A stretch of 64,000 bases of DNA from JBQTHP01 sp052389755 (GCA_052389755.1 JBQTHP010000099.1:1-64000); one strand, 5' to 3'. Numbered from the stretch's first letter, positions 51,924 to 61,299 are shown. The notes: generated by a model from the letters alone, not told the origin. A program made the numbers and translations.

Positions 51924-53509
51924 GCGACACCCTCCGCGTACAGAGCTCTGAGCTCTTCCGCCAACTTCGTGCGATCGTATTTTCCGTTGGGGTTGCGCGG
52001 AAGCTCATCCCGCCACTCGACGTGATGCGGCACCATGAATGCCGGGAGCTGCCGTCGGCACGCGGCGAGTAGCTCATCCTTGTCGACGGTGGCGCCGCGC
52101 ACCGGCGTCGCGACGATTACTATCGCCTGGCCGAGCGCGGGATGAGGAACACCGACTGCCGCGACATCCGCCACCAGCCCGGTATCAAAGACGATCTCTT
52201 CGACTTCTGTGGGACTGACGCGATAGCCGGATGTCTTGATCATCTCGTCGCGTCGACCGATGAAGTACAGGTAACCTTCCGCGTCCATCCGCACGGTGTC
52301 CCCCGACCATACCGCCATTTCCTTCAGCACGAGATTCGGGTCCTGCCCCGGCACGGGCTTGAAGCGCTCAGCGGTCTTCTCCAGATCGTTCCAGTAACCG
52401 AGCGCGACGAGCGAGCCGCGGTGGACGAGCTCGCCCGGTTCGTTCGGTCCGCAGCGGGTGCCGTCCGGCCGTACCACGATGATCTCGGCGCTCGGAATCG
52501 CCTTGCCGATCGAATCCGGTCGTCGGTCGACCTCCGAGGGGGGCAGGTACGTCGACCGGAACGCCTCGGTGAGGCCGTACATCAGAAACACCTGCGTGTC
52601 CGGCAGTGTGCTGCGCAGTTTCTGCAGCGTGGCACGAGGCATCGCGCCCCCGGAATTCGTGATGTAGCGCAGACGTCGCGCGACTTCCGTCGGCCATTCG
52701 ACGTTGACCAGCTGTGCCCAAAGCGACGGCACACCGGCGAGGCCCGTTACGTGTTCTCGGCTTGCGATCGTGAGCACGTCCCTGGCAAAGAGGTAGTCCA
52801 TGAGAACCACGCTGGCGCCGACGTGGAAGGCCGTCGAGAGCTGGCTGAAACCGTAGTCGAAACTGAGGGGCAGGGCGGCGAGCAGCCGATCCTGCGGCAC
52901 GTTGCCGAGGTAGCGCGCGACACTGTGTGCGCCAGTAACCATGTTCTTGTGAGAGAGCACCACCCCCTTCGGTTTGCCTGTGCTCCCCGAGGTGTAGAAG
53001 ATCGCGACGACATCGGCATCGATGACCCGATGCATCTGCCGCGCATCCGCGGCCCGAAGCAGGGAGTCCCAGGCATGCACCGCGAGTCGATCCGGTCGCG
53101 GACGCGGCGAGAAGTTGTCCGTCACTATGAGATGCTGCAAGTCGGGACAGTGGGGCAGCACCTCGCCGAGGTCTTGCGCGCGCTCCGGTGAAGTCACGAG
53201 AACCCGCACGTTGCAGTCGCGCAGGACGTACCCCACCTGTACTGGCTTGAGCAGTGGATTCACTGGTACGAACACGCAGCCGGCGCGCGCCGTGCCGAAG
53301 ATGGCGACCACGGCTTCCGGCTGCTTCGGCAGGTAGATCGCCACGCGTTCCAGCCGGCCAAGCCCAAGCTGCATGAGCGCCGTGCCGAAACGCTCGATGC
53401 CCAAGCCGAGCGTGCCGTAGTCGAGCGTTTTCCCTTTGAACACCAGGCTCGGCGCGTGGGATGCACGTTCGGCCGAACGTAACGGAAGTTCGAACAGCAG
53501 TTCACTCAT
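51920..53509 (-). CDS. Acyl-CoA ligase (AMP-forming), exosortase A-associated
   Basis: A 529-residue ANL-superfamily enzyme: FYTSGSTGKPKGVVLS (A3 phosphate loop), YGLTEAFRSTYLPPSE (A5), WSGDTVRMDAEGYLYFIGRRDEMIKTSGYRVSPTEVE split over motifs A7-A8, and the C-terminal catalytic Lys in NPNGKYDR. It adenylates an acid and probably loads it on the acyl carrier protein encoded at 37998 or CoA. First gene of a two-gene minus-strand operon. Confidence 0.92.
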   Translation of the reverse strand: MSELLFELPLRSAERASHAPSLVFKGKTLDYGTLGLGIERFGTALMQLGLGRLERVAIYLPKQPEAVVAIFGTARAGCVFVPVNPLLKPVQVGYVLRDCNVRVLVTSPERAQDLGEVLPHCPDLQHLIVTDNFSPRPRPDRLAVHAWDSLLRAADARQMHRVIDADVVAIFYTSGSTGKPKGVVLSHKNMVTGAHSVARYLGNVPQDRLLAALPLSFDYGFSQLSTAFHVGASVVLMDYLFARDVLTIASREHVTGLAGVPSLWAQLVNVEWPTEVARRLRYITNSGGAMPRATLQKLRSTLPDTQVFLMYGLTEAFRSTYLPPSEVDRRPDSIGKAIPSAEIIVVRPDGTRCGPNEPGELVHRGSLVALGYWNDLEKTAERFKPVPGQDPNLVLKEMAVWSGDTVRMDAEGYLYFIGRRDEMIKTSGYRVSPTEVEEIVFDTGLVADVAAVGVPHPALGQAIVIVATPVRGATVDKDELLAACRRQLPAFMVPHHVEWRDELPRNPNGKYDRTKLAEELRALYAEGVA

Positions 53510-53770
53510 GCGTGGAATCCAACCCGGTGCGGTCGCGCGGATGCGCTTGTCATTGGCGGAAATAGTATCAAGCGGATCGTGCAGTGTGCGGCCACGGCTC
53601 GTGCCTCGAAGGCGCTAAAAATGCCCGGATATGTTCAAATCGGCCGATGTGCCCGGGCAGCCGCCCTAGCGTAAAGATTCGCACGCAGGTGATTGAAATG
53701 AATATCATGTTATCTAGTCAGATACGATATTTCGGGATTCGAGATCTCGATTTCCGACCGGAGAGTAACG
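53510..53770. promoter_or_regulatory. Divergent promoter region, locally AT-rich
   Basis: It lies between the ligase (leftward) and the dehydrogenase (rightward). The rightmost 90 bases are markedly AT-rich and contain TTGAAA (53693-53698), TATCT-agtc-AGATA (an inverted repeat near 53711-53724) and a 12-base palindrome TCGAGATCTCGA (53739-53750). A sigma-70 promoter and a repressor site are plausible. A weak -24/-12-like element AGGCGC-N5-ATGC starts at 53610. Confidence 0.4.
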
Positions 53771-55141
53771 ATGAAACCGGGAACGAACAGCGGCTCCGTC
53801 CGCAACATGGCGATATACAACGTATTGCAGGTGCGCGAGGCCGAGCAACGACCCATCCGCGTCGGAGTGATCGGCGCCGGCGCGACCGCTCGCGCGATCG
53901 CCCTGCAGCTGGGAACTCCGGTCCCTGGCATACGCCTCGCCGGAATCGCGAATCGCACTCCTGAGCACGGCGAGCGCGCCTTCCGGGAGGCCGGCATCGC
54001 AAACTGGGAGGCCGCGGAAACCGCGCGGGACGCCGACGCGAAGATCACGCGCGGCGTGCCGGTGTTGTCCGACGATCCCGCGGTGCTCACGCGCTGTAAT
54101 GCGATCGACATCATCGTAGAAGTGACCGGGAGCGTCGATTTCGGCGCCAGCGTGGCTCTCGACGCGTTCGCGCACGCAAAGCCCGTGGTTCTCGTCAATG
54201 CAGAACTGGATTCGCTGATCGGGCCGATACTCAAGGCCAAGGCGGACGAGGCGGGCGTCGTCCTCACTCACACGGACGGCGACGAACCCGGCGTCGCGAT
54301 GACGCTGTTCCGGTATGTCCAGTCCGTGGGATTGCGTCCGGTCGCCGCCGGCAACATCAAAGGAATGGTGGACCACTATCGAACACCCGATACACAGCGC
54401 GCGTTCGCGGCGAAGCACGACCAGGACGTGCGGAAGGTCACCTCGTTTGCGGATGCGACGAAGTTGTCGATGGAAACGACCGTGCTCGCCAACGCCACTG
54501 GCTTCGGAGTTGCGCGCCGTGGAATGTGCGGGCCCGCCTGCGGATACGTGAGAGATCTCGCGAAACTGCTGCCCGCAGAGCCCATGCTGAGCGGCGGGAT
54601 CGTCGACTACTCGGTGGGCGCGGCACCTCACACCGGCGGTTTCGTCGTCGTGCACGAGGAGAATCCGTACAAGCAGACCCAACTCGCGTACTACAAGCTG
54701 GGCGATGGTCCGTTCTACGTGTTCTACACGCCCTTCCACCTGCCTCACATTCAGTTGCCATCCACGATCGGACGGGCTGTCATTCACGGCGATCCGACCG
54801 TGACACCGCTCGCCGGACCCTCGTGCGAAGTCGTAACGGTTGCCAAGCGGCCCCTCGGCTCGGGCGAACGTCTCGACGGCGTCGGCGGATTCTGCAGCTA
54901 CGGGTTGATCGACAATCGAAGTGCGGCACGCGCAGCCAACGCGCTGCCGATAGCACTTTCGGAGGATTGCGTTCTGCTCAGGGACCTCGCCAAGGACGAA
55001 ATCGTCAGCTTCGACGACGTGAGACTTCCGCCCACGCGCCTGAGTGACGAGCTATGGCTCGAACAGCAACGCCGCTGGCCGCTCGCGGGCAGGCAGCAGT
55101 CGACTCCCGGGATGCGCCCCCGTCGCGTCGCCGGTGCATGA
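53771..55141 (+). CDS. NAD(P)-dependent oxidoreductase with SAF-type domain (homoserine dehydrogenase-like)
   Basis: A 456-residue cytosolic protein. Rossmann motif VGVIGAGATARAIA (about 31-44) is followed by a homoserine-dehydrogenase-like body (IDIIVEVTGSVDFGA, VVLVNAELDSLIGP, HTDGDEPGVAM), then GNIKGMVDHYRTP, and a C-terminal SAF-like part (CVLLRDLAKDEIVSFDDVRLP). Such proteins recur in sugar and surface-polysaccharide clusters, though the reaction is not established. ATG 53771 with GAGAG upstream. Confidence 0.85.
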   Translation: MKPGTNSGSVRNMAIYNVLQVREAEQRPIRVGVIGAGATARAIALQLGTPVPGIRLAGIANRTPEHGERAFREAGIANWEAAETARDADAKITRGVPVLSDDPAVLTRCNAIDIIVEVTGSVDFGASVALDAFAHAKPVVLVNAELDSLIGPILKAKADEAGVVLTHTDGDEPGVAMTLFRYVQSVGLRPVAAGNIKGMVDHYRTPDTQRAFAAKHDQDVRKVTSFADATKLSMETTVLANATGFGVARRGMCGPACGYVRDLAKLLPAEPMLSGGIVDYSVGAAPHTGGFVVVHEENPYKQTQLAYYKLGDGPFYVFYTPFHLPHIQLPSTIGRAVIHGDPTVTPLAGPSCEVVTVAKRPLGSGERLDGVGGFCSYGLIDNRSAARAANALPIALSEDCVLLRDLAKDEIVSFDDVRLPPTRLSDELWLEQQRRWPLAGRQQSTPGMRPRRVAGA

Positions 55142-55158
55142 TCTAGAGACCTTCTTCA

Positions 55159-56469
55159 ATGACGAAGATCGTTGTGCTCGGTACCGGCATGGCCGGCTTC
55201 GGCGCGAGTCAGTTTCTTTCCGCAGAGGGAATCCGGCCGGTCGTATACGACAAGAATTCCTACCACGGGGGACACACGGCTTCGTTCCGCGACGGTAGTG
55301 GCTTTCTGTTCGATCAAGGGCCCCATATCTCGTTCACGAAGGACCCGCGCATCCAGAACCTTTTCGCGGGCTACATCGACGGGAAGCACGAATCCGTTCA
55401 GATCAATCTCGACAACTACTGGCGTGGCCTCAAGCTGACGCACCCTGTACAGCTGCATCTGCACGGACTGCCGACCGACCTGGTCGTGGAGATCATCGCC
55501 GACTTCGTGAAGGAGCAGCACGCTCCCGAGCGGCCCATCGCGAACTACGAGGATTGGCTGATAGCAAGTTACGGGAAAAAGTTCGCCGAAGTGTTCCCGA
55601 TGACGTACACGCGCAAGTACCACCTGACCTCAGCCAGCAACATGAGCACGGACTGGCTCGGTCCGCGCATGTACCGCCCGAATCTCGAGGAGATGCTTCG
55701 CGGGGCGCTCGCACCGTGGACGCCGGATCTGCACTACATCACGCATTTTCGTTATCCGAGCAACGGGGGTTTCGGCTCGTACCTGCGGGATTTCCCCGGT
55801 GTCGCAGACCTCAGGCTGAGCCACGAGCTCGTGCGGATCGATCCCGCTGAGAGAGAGCTCCGGTTCTCGAACGGCGTTGCGACTGATTACGACGGCCTGG
55901 TCTCGTCGATCGCGCTGCCGGATCTCGTGCCGATGATCGCGGGCGCACCGCAGGACGTCATTGAGGCGGCGAGCCGGCTCGCATGCTCGACGTGCGTTCT
56001 GGTCAATGTTGGCGTCGACCGCTCGGATCTGTCGAATGCGCAGATGACCTACTTTTACGACGAGAATATCTGTTTCACGCGCATCAGCTTCCCGCACATG
56101 CTGTCTGCCAGCAACGTGCCTTCAGGGTGCGGAAGCATCCAGGCGGAGGTGTATTTCTCCAGGAAGTATCGGCCTCTCAGCCAGCCGCCCGAAAGCCTGA
56201 TCGACCAGGTGATCGCGGATCTGCGCAGCAGCGGGACCATTCGGGAAAGCGACGGGATCCTGTCGCGTCATGCCAGAGTGGTGCAGTACGCGAACGTGAT
56301 ATTCGACCTCGACCGCGCCGCGGCTCTGAAGACCGTACATGGTTATCTCGATGAGATCGGAATCGCGTATTGCGGCAGGTACGGCGACTGGGGATACATG
56401 TGGACCGATGAAAGCTTCAAGAGCGGGGAGCGGGCCGCCCAGACGGCACTGTCACAGTGCTGCGTTTGA
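55159..56469 (+). CDS. FAD-dependent amine-oxidase/UDP-galactopyranose-mutase-like oxidoreductase
   Basis: A 436-residue flavoprotein: the dinucleotide motif VVLGTGMAGFGASQFLS at the start, YDKNSYHGGHTAS as the second FAD motif, and a C-terminal GYLDEIGIAYCGRYGDWGYMWTDE that closes the FAD site. Overall shape is that of UDP-galactopyranose mutase/protoporphyrinogen oxidase relatives, acting on sugars or lipids. It lies 17 bases after the SAF dehydrogenase and is very likely in the same operon. Confidence 0.82.
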   Translation: MTKIVVLGTGMAGFGASQFLSAEGIRPVVYDKNSYHGGHTASFRDGSGFLFDQGPHISFTKDPRIQNLFAGYIDGKHESVQINLDNYWRGLKLTHPVQLHLHGLPTDLVVEIIADFVKEQHAPERPIANYEDWLIASYGKKFAEVFPMTYTRKYHLTSASNMSTDWLGPRMYRPNLEEMLRGALAPWTPDLHYITHFRYPSNGGFGSYLRDFPGVADLRLSHELVRIDPAERELRFSNGVATDYDGLVSSIALPDLVPMIAGAPQDVIEAASRLACSTCVLVNVGVDRSDLSNAQMTYFYDENICFTRISFPHMLSASNVPSGCGSIQAEVYFSRKYRPLSQPPESLIDQVIADLRSSGTIRESDGILSRHARVVQYANVIFDLDRAAALKTVHGYLDEIGIAYCGRYGDWGYMWTDESFKSGERAAQTALSQCCV

Positions 56470-56484
56470 CGGCCGCACGATGTG

Positions 56485-57684
56485 ATGCACCACCGGAGCT
56501 ACTGGAAGACCATCGCGATCTCGGCCTCGATCGGCGCACTGACCCTGTTTGCCATGTTGTCGATGACGATGGTGCGCCTACCGCGCGCTTTGCTCGTCCT
56601 CATGCTCCTGATTTCGGCCGTCGTGTTCGCAGTGTGCATCCTCGTCACCCTCGGCGGCCTGGTTTGTCTGTGGCGCGACGCTGGCGAAGCCCGCGGGCAG
56701 GCCGACCCATTCGTCCTCGCCGCTGACCGGCCGCGGTCGGGAAGCGTACTGTCTGCGCTCGGACTCGGGTTTCTTCGCGGGCGCAAGCTGTACGCCGGCG
56801 ACGTAGTGCAGGTGAGATCGCTGCAAGAGATCGAGTCGACGCTCGATGACGCGCGAACGCTGGACGGCTTGCCGTTCATGGGGGAGATGGAAGCGTTCTG
56901 CGGGAAGACTTTCCGGGTGCATCGGCGCATCGACAAGATCAACGACATGCGCAACAAGACGGGCCTGCGGCGCATGGATGACACCGTGACGCTGGCAGAC
57001 GTGCGATGCTCGGGGTCGCACCACGGCGGTTGCCAGGCGGAATGTCAGATCCTGTGGAAGGAGGCGTGGCTGAAGAGGACGCCCGGCCGCGCCTCCGGGT
57101 TCCTGGCACCCGCGTCCGAATCGCTGCCGCAGGTTTTCGACGATCGGACCTACGTCTGCCAGATGACGGGTCTATGGGGTGCCTCTCACCCGATGTCCGT
57201 GGCGGACATCCGCCAGGATCTCCGGCCGATTCTCGCGGGGAACGTGACCGTGGTCGCCTATGTGTTGGCCATCCTGACGCGCATCTTCAACCGCGCACAA
57301 CGTCTGCGCGGTGGGGCCGGCTACCCGTACATGCCGGATTCGCCGACCCGGGGCCACAGTCCGTCTGAAGACCTGCAGCTCGCCCCGCGCGAAGCGGTCG
57401 TGATTCGGAGCAGAGAGGAGATCGCGAAGACGCTGGTGAACGGCAGGAATCAGGGTCTCTGGTTCGACCGGGACATGTCGCGGTTCTGTGGGCAGAGCGC
57501 TATCGTTCGCCGCCGCATCGATCACATCATCCACGAAGGTACCGGCAAGATGGTCGTACTCAGGACCCCCTGCGTGACGCTCGAAGGCGTCGTCGCGACC
57601 GGCGAGTTCCTGAGATTCTGTCCCCAGCACGAATGGATCCTCTGGCGCGAGATCTGGCTTCGACGGGCGGACCAGAGCCAGTGA
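56485..57684 (+). CDS. Membrane protein with two tandem copies of a Cys-containing FCG...WKEAWLKR module
   Basis: About 399 residues. Two N-terminal hydrophobic helices (about 10-32 and 36-60) are followed by two homologous 95-residue modules (about 105-200 and 303-397). Both share VRS..EI..TL, GL.F...M..FCG, V.RRID.I, VTL..V, a later Cys, then ILW.E.WL.R. Copy 1 has GCQAEC, copy 2 has FCPQHE. I recall the two module types as uncharacterised proteins seen in exopolysaccharide and natural-product clusters. Metal or disulfide chemistry at the Cys residues is inferred. ATG 56485 or GTG 56482; stop coupled by GTGA to the next gene. Confidence 0.7.
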   Translation: MHHRSYWKTIAISASIGALTLFAMLSMTMVRLPRALLVLMLLISAVVFAVCILVTLGGLVCLWRDAGEARGQADPFVLAADRPRSGSVLSALGLGFLRGRKLYAGDVVQVRSLQEIESTLDDARTLDGLPFMGEMEAFCGKTFRVHRRIDKINDMRNKTGLRRMDDTVTLADVRCSGSHHGGCQAECQILWKEAWLKRTPGRASGFLAPASESLPQVFDDRTYVCQMTGLWGASHPMSVADIRQDLRPILAGNVTVVAYVLAILTRIFNRAQRLRGGAGYPYMPDSPTRGHSPSEDLQLAPREAVVIRSREEIAKTLVNGRNQGLWFDRDMSRFCGQSAIVRRRIDHIIHEGTGKMVVLRTPCVTLEGVVATGEFLRFCPQHEWILWREIWLRRADQSQ

Positions 57685-58574
57685 AAACGATGTCCGAGCC
57701 TCCCCTGGTTACCATCGGTCTGCCTGCCTACAACAGTGAGCGATTCATCAGGCGTTCCATCGACTCGCTCCTCGCGCAGACGTTCTCAGACTTCGTACTG
57801 GTCATCAGCGACAACGCCTCGACCGACAGTACGCCGCGCATCTGCCAGGAGTATGCCGAGAGCGATCGGCGGGTCAGATGCTTCCATAACCCGACGAACA
57901 TCGGCAATCCGCGCAACTTCAACCGCCTGTTCGAGCTGACGGCCACCAAGTATCTGAAGTGGTCCACCACGGACGACTACTGGGAGCCGACATTCGTGGA
58001 GCGCGCGCTGGATGTAATGGAGCGCGACCCGACCGTCGCGCTGTGTTACCCGAAAACCTACCTCATCGATGCGGAAGGTGGAACTCGAACGCCGTACGAG
58101 GACAACCTGCACCTGATGCAGGAGGATCCCGCGGAGCGGTTTCTGACGCTGCTCGGAAGCATCGGGCTGGCACATCAGCACCTCGGGCTGATCAGGATGT
58201 CCTGCCTGCGGCGCACGCATCTTCTCGGCGCCTATGTCGCTTCCGACATCGCGCTGCTCGCCGAGCTGACTCTGTACGGTAAATTCTATGAATTGCCCGA
58301 GCGGCTTTACACCCGGACCTTTCATGAGAGGTCCGGGAGCTGGAAACGCGGAGACGCAGCACACGAGGCCAGGCACTACCACAGCGCGGATCGCAGGCGA
58401 ACCGGCCTGAAGAAATGGCGGGGTCACATGGGATTGCTGTCGGCCGTGCGGACAGCGCCTCTGCCGCTGCGCTCAAAAACCAGAATCTATCGTCACCTCC
58501 TGAGGCGCATGTTTTGGGATCGCCGCGACCTGATCGCCGAGCTCACAGGCCGGGAGCCCGCGCGGCCTCTCTAG
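57681..58574 (+). CDS. Glycosyltransferase, GT2 family
   Basis: A 297-residue GT-A enzyme: VTIGLPAYNSERFIRRSI, VISDNASTDSTPRI (first acidic site), then WSTTDDYWEP as the likely metal-binding acidic motif. Single-domain without membrane helices. It starts at GTG 57681 overlapping the previous stop (an ATG lies nine bases later). Its end overlaps the epimerase gene, tail to tail, by 4 bases. Confidence 0.88.
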   Translation: MKTMSEPPLVTIGLPAYNSERFIRRSIDSLLAQTFSDFVLVISDNASTDSTPRICQEYAESDRRVRCFHNPTNIGNPRNFNRLFELTATKYLKWSTTDDYWEPTFVERALDVMERDPTVALCYPKTYLIDAEGGTRTPYEDNLHLMQEDPAERFLTLLGSIGLAHQHLGLIRMSCLRRTHLLGAYVASDIALLAELTLYGKFYELPERLYTRTFHERSGSWKRGDAAHEARHYHSADRRRTGLKKWRGHMGLLSAVRTAPLPLRSKTRIYRHLLRRMFWDRRDLIAELTGREPARPL

Positions 58575-59098
58575 GCGAGAGGCGGCCAACCGAGATCCTG
58601 CTCGGAGATCGACGCCACTGGCAAGGGCCAGTGAATCGCGAGCGCAGGATCGTCGAATCGTGCCCCCCGCACATCCCGCGGGGAATATACGGCGGACGTC
58701 ATGTAATGGATCTCCGTTGCGTCTTCGATCGACTGACAGCCGTGGGCGCAGCCGCTCGGCACGAGCAGCATGCATCCATTCGCCGCGCTCAGGTACGTCC
58801 CGTACCAGCGCCGATACGTCGGTGACGTCGGGCGAAGATCCGCGACGACGTCGAACACGGATCCCCGCGTGCACCGGACCAGCTTGGCTTCAAGCGCCGG
58901 ATCCGCCTGATAGTGCAGACCCCGAATCGTTCCCTTGCGCACGCTGAAGCTCATGTTCGCCTGAACGGGAGTGAAGTCGATTCCCTGGGCCGTAAACTCG
59001 TCGCGGCACCACGCACGCATGAACCGACCGCGATCGTCGTCGTGGGGCGACGGCTCTACCAGCCACGCGCCGGCGATGCCGCATTCACGGAAAAGCAT
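58571..59098 (-). CDS. rfbC: dTDP-4-dehydrorhamnose 3,5-epimerase-like protein (RfbC/RmlC family)
   Basis: A 175-residue cupin epimerase: DDRGRFMRAWCRDEF, the catalytic His in TIRGLHYQ, RGSVFDVVADLR, PSGCAHGCQSIEDATEIHYM. No dTDP-glucose genes are next to it, but CDP-glucose genes are, so the substrate may be a CDP-4-keto-6-deoxyhexose. It overlaps the acyltransferase gene by 14 bases at its 5' end. Confidence 0.9.
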   Translation of the reverse strand: MLFRECGIAGAWLVEPSPHDDDRGRFMRAWCRDEFTAQGIDFTPVQANMSFSVRKGTIRGLHYQADPALEAKLVRCTRGSVFDVVADLRPTSPTYRRWYGTYLSAANGCMLLVPSGCAHGCQSIEDATEIHYMTSAVYSPRDVRGARFDDPALAIHWPLPVASISEQDLGWPPLA

Positions 59099-60197
59099 GT
59101 CGATCCGAGATCAGTGGCGTCCGAACCATCGTGAAACGGTCCTTTAATCTGAGGAGCGGTTTCTCCAGCCCATAGTACGAAACGCTGGCGATGACGAACG
59201 TCGCAATCGTGCCCGCGATGATCCCCTTGTGGGTGAGCCCGTGCCCATGCAGAAGACTGTAGATCGGGTAGTGCCACAGATACAGGCCATAGGAGATCGT
59301 GCCCACCCACACGAGTGGTCGCAGCGAGAGGAACCACTTCAGCGCTGAGCGTTCCGCGACGAATATCTGCAGAATTATTGCCGCCACCATGATCTCGACC
59401 ACGGCGAGCAGCCAGTAGTACAAGTGCGCGGACCGCCAGTTACCGAAGAACAGAACGGACGCGAACACGATCGCAGACAAGGGGGCGACGATTCTCAGTT
59501 TCTTCGCGACTGCTTGCCGAGTGTCGCTGCCAATGAGATCGGAGGCCAGCAGGATGCCGACCGCGCAGCCGATCAGGAGCGAATCCGCCCTCGTGTCGAG
59601 CCCGTTGTACACACGACCCACGGTTGCGCCGTCGAGCATCAACCAGACGCGAAGCAGCCAGCTGAGTGCTGCCCCCGCGCAGACCAGATAGACGATGTGG
59701 GCTCTCGAACGGATGGTGCGCAGCATTGCGAGCAGGATGATCGGCCAGAGCACGTAGAACTGCTCTTCCGCGGACAGCGACCAGGCGTGGCCGAGCAGGT
59801 GAGGCGGATGAATGTCGAAGGCGCGTGCCCAGTTCGCTGCGTAGAACAGCGTGATCAGCGCATCGATGAGATTCGACTGCGCGCTCTCGGCGTCGAGGAA
59901 TACGCAGCTTCCCAGCGAAAAAGTCAGCAGCAGCAGGATGAGCGCGGGGCCGAGTCGCAGCGCTCTTCGCGCGTAGAACTTGCGAAAGCTCAGCCGCTGA
60001 CCTTTGCGGTCGTACTCCCGGACCAGAAGGTAGGTGATCAGAAATCCGCTGAGCACGAAGAAGACGTCAACGCCGATCGAACCACCCTGCAGATACGATC
60101 GGCCGTACACCGCGTGGGTGATCATCACCGCTGCAACGGCCACGCCGCGCATGCCGTCGAGCGCCGGCACATGTCCGCCATCTGCGTGACGGTTCAT
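59085..60197 (-). CDS. OafA/YrhL-type membrane acyltransferase
   Basis: A 370-residue polytopic acyltransferase_3 protein: LDGMRGVAVAAVMITHAV with the catalytic His, GVDVFFVLSGFLITYLL, FYARRALRLGPAL, LGHAWSLSAEEQFYVLWP, and about ten helices. It would O-acetylate (or similar) the polysaccharide using acyl-CoA. Part of the minus-strand operon with rfbF, rfbG and rfbC. Confidence 0.92.
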   Translation of the reverse strand: MNRHADGGHVPALDGMRGVAVAAVMITHAVYGRSYLQGGSIGVDVFFVLSGFLITYLLVREYDRKGQRLSFRKFYARRALRLGPALILLLLTFSLGSCVFLDAESAQSNLIDALITLFYAANWARAFDIHPPHLLGHAWSLSAEEQFYVLWPIILLAMLRTIRSRAHIVYLVCAGAALSWLLRVWLMLDGATVGRVYNGLDTRADSLLIGCAVGILLASDLIGSDTRQAVAKKLRIVAPLSAIVFASVLFFGNWRSAHLYYWLLAVVEIMVAAIILQIFVAERSALKWFLSLRPLVWVGTISYGLYLWHYPIYSLLHGHGLTHKGIIAGTIATFVIASVSYYGLEKPLLRLKDRFTMVRTPLISDRHAFP

Positions 60198-60215
60198 GAT
60201 GATGTGGTTCCACCC

Positions 60216-61292
60216 CTATGTTCGGTCGTACCCGAGCTCCATGTAGCCGTCGAGCTGTTCGTCGCACAGAGCCCGCGCGTTCGCGCCCCTTGCGAGACCG
60301 CGGTACCACTCGGCGGTCCATGCCAGCGCCTGCTCGAGCGGCAGGCGGCAGCCCCAGGCGAGCAGCTGGTTGGCCTTCTGCGAGTCGAGATGCAGAACCA
60401 TGTCCTCGTGCGGATGCTCACCCGGATCGCGCACCCACGCGGGCTCCACGCCCCAGTGCTTCGCGAGCATCCCGACGACGTCGGATACGGCTCGCATGTG
60501 CGCATCCGGCGGACCGAAGTTCCAGTCCTCGGAATAACGGGCGGCGTCGCCATGCAGAGCCTGCGCGAGCGCAAGGTACCCCGACAGACAGTCGAGCACA
60601 TGTTGCCACGGTCTGGTCGCTTCCGGATGGCGCAGCACCACTGGGCGTCCCTGACTGAAAGCCAGAACGGCGTCGGGAATCAGCTGCCACGGAGTCCAGT
60701 CTCCCCCGCCGATGACGTTGCCTGCACGAGCGTTCGCGAGCCCGACACGGGCTCCTTCTCTCTGCGTGAAGAATGATTCGCGGAAGGAGTGGGCCACGAG
60801 CTCGGCGCAAGCCTTGCTGCTCGCGTACGGATCTCGCCCCCCCAGCTGGTCGTTCTCGCGATAGCCCCAGATCCAGCCTCGATTCTTGTACACCTTGTCG
60901 GTCGTGACGTTCACGACCGTGCATCCGGCTCGCGTGCGCCGGACGGCCTCCAGCAGGCCCACGGTCCCGATCACGTTAGTCGCGTAGGTCTCGAGCGGAT
61001 TCTCGTAAGCTCGTAAGACGACGGACTGGGCGGCCAGATGAAAGACGATGTCGGGCCCGAAGCGGGCCAGTTCGCCCGCGAGCAGCTCGTGGTCCCTGAC
61101 GTCGCCGATCTTCGAGACGATGACCTCGTCGACCGCCGCCAGGTCAAAAAGGCTGGGAGTGGTGGGAGGCGGCAGCGCGTAACCGTACACGCGCGCGCCG
61201 AGCCGCGCGAGCCACAGGGCGAACCAGCTCCCCTTGAATCCCGTGTGCCCGGTCAGGAATACTTTTTTTCCGCGCCAGAAATCCCAGCTCAC
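60216..61292 (-). CDS. rfbG: CDP-glucose 4,6-dehydratase
   Basis: A 358-residue short-chain dehydrogenase converting CDP-glucose to CDP-4-keto-6-deoxyglucose. It has NAD motif FLTGHTGFKGSW (about 12-23), VNVTTDKVYKNRGW, the catalytic YxxxK in DPYASSKACAEL, and AGNVIGGGDW, a close match to RfbG. GTG 61292 is chosen because it gives the family N-terminus SWDFWRGKKVFLTG and directly follows the rfbF stop. An upstream extension to 61397 would run through rfbF. Confidence 0.94.
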   Translation of the reverse strand: MSWDFWRGKKVFLTGHTGFKGSWFALWLARLGARVYGYALPPPTTPSLFDLAAVDEVIVSKIGDVRDHELLAGELARFGPDIVFHLAAQSVVLRAYENPLETYATNVIGTVGLLEAVRRTRAGCTVVNVTTDKVYKNRGWIWGYRENDQLGGRDPYASSKACAELVAHSFRESFFTQREGARVGLANARAGNVIGGGDWTPWQLIPDAVLAFSQGRPVVLRHPEATRPWQHVLDCLSGYLALAQALHGDAARYSEDWNFGPPDAHMRAVSDVVGMLAKHWGVEPAWVRDPGEHPHEDMVLHLDSQKANQLLAWGCRLPLEQALAWTAEWYRGLARGANARALCDEQLDGYMELGYDRT

Positions 61293-61299
61293 GCGATGC

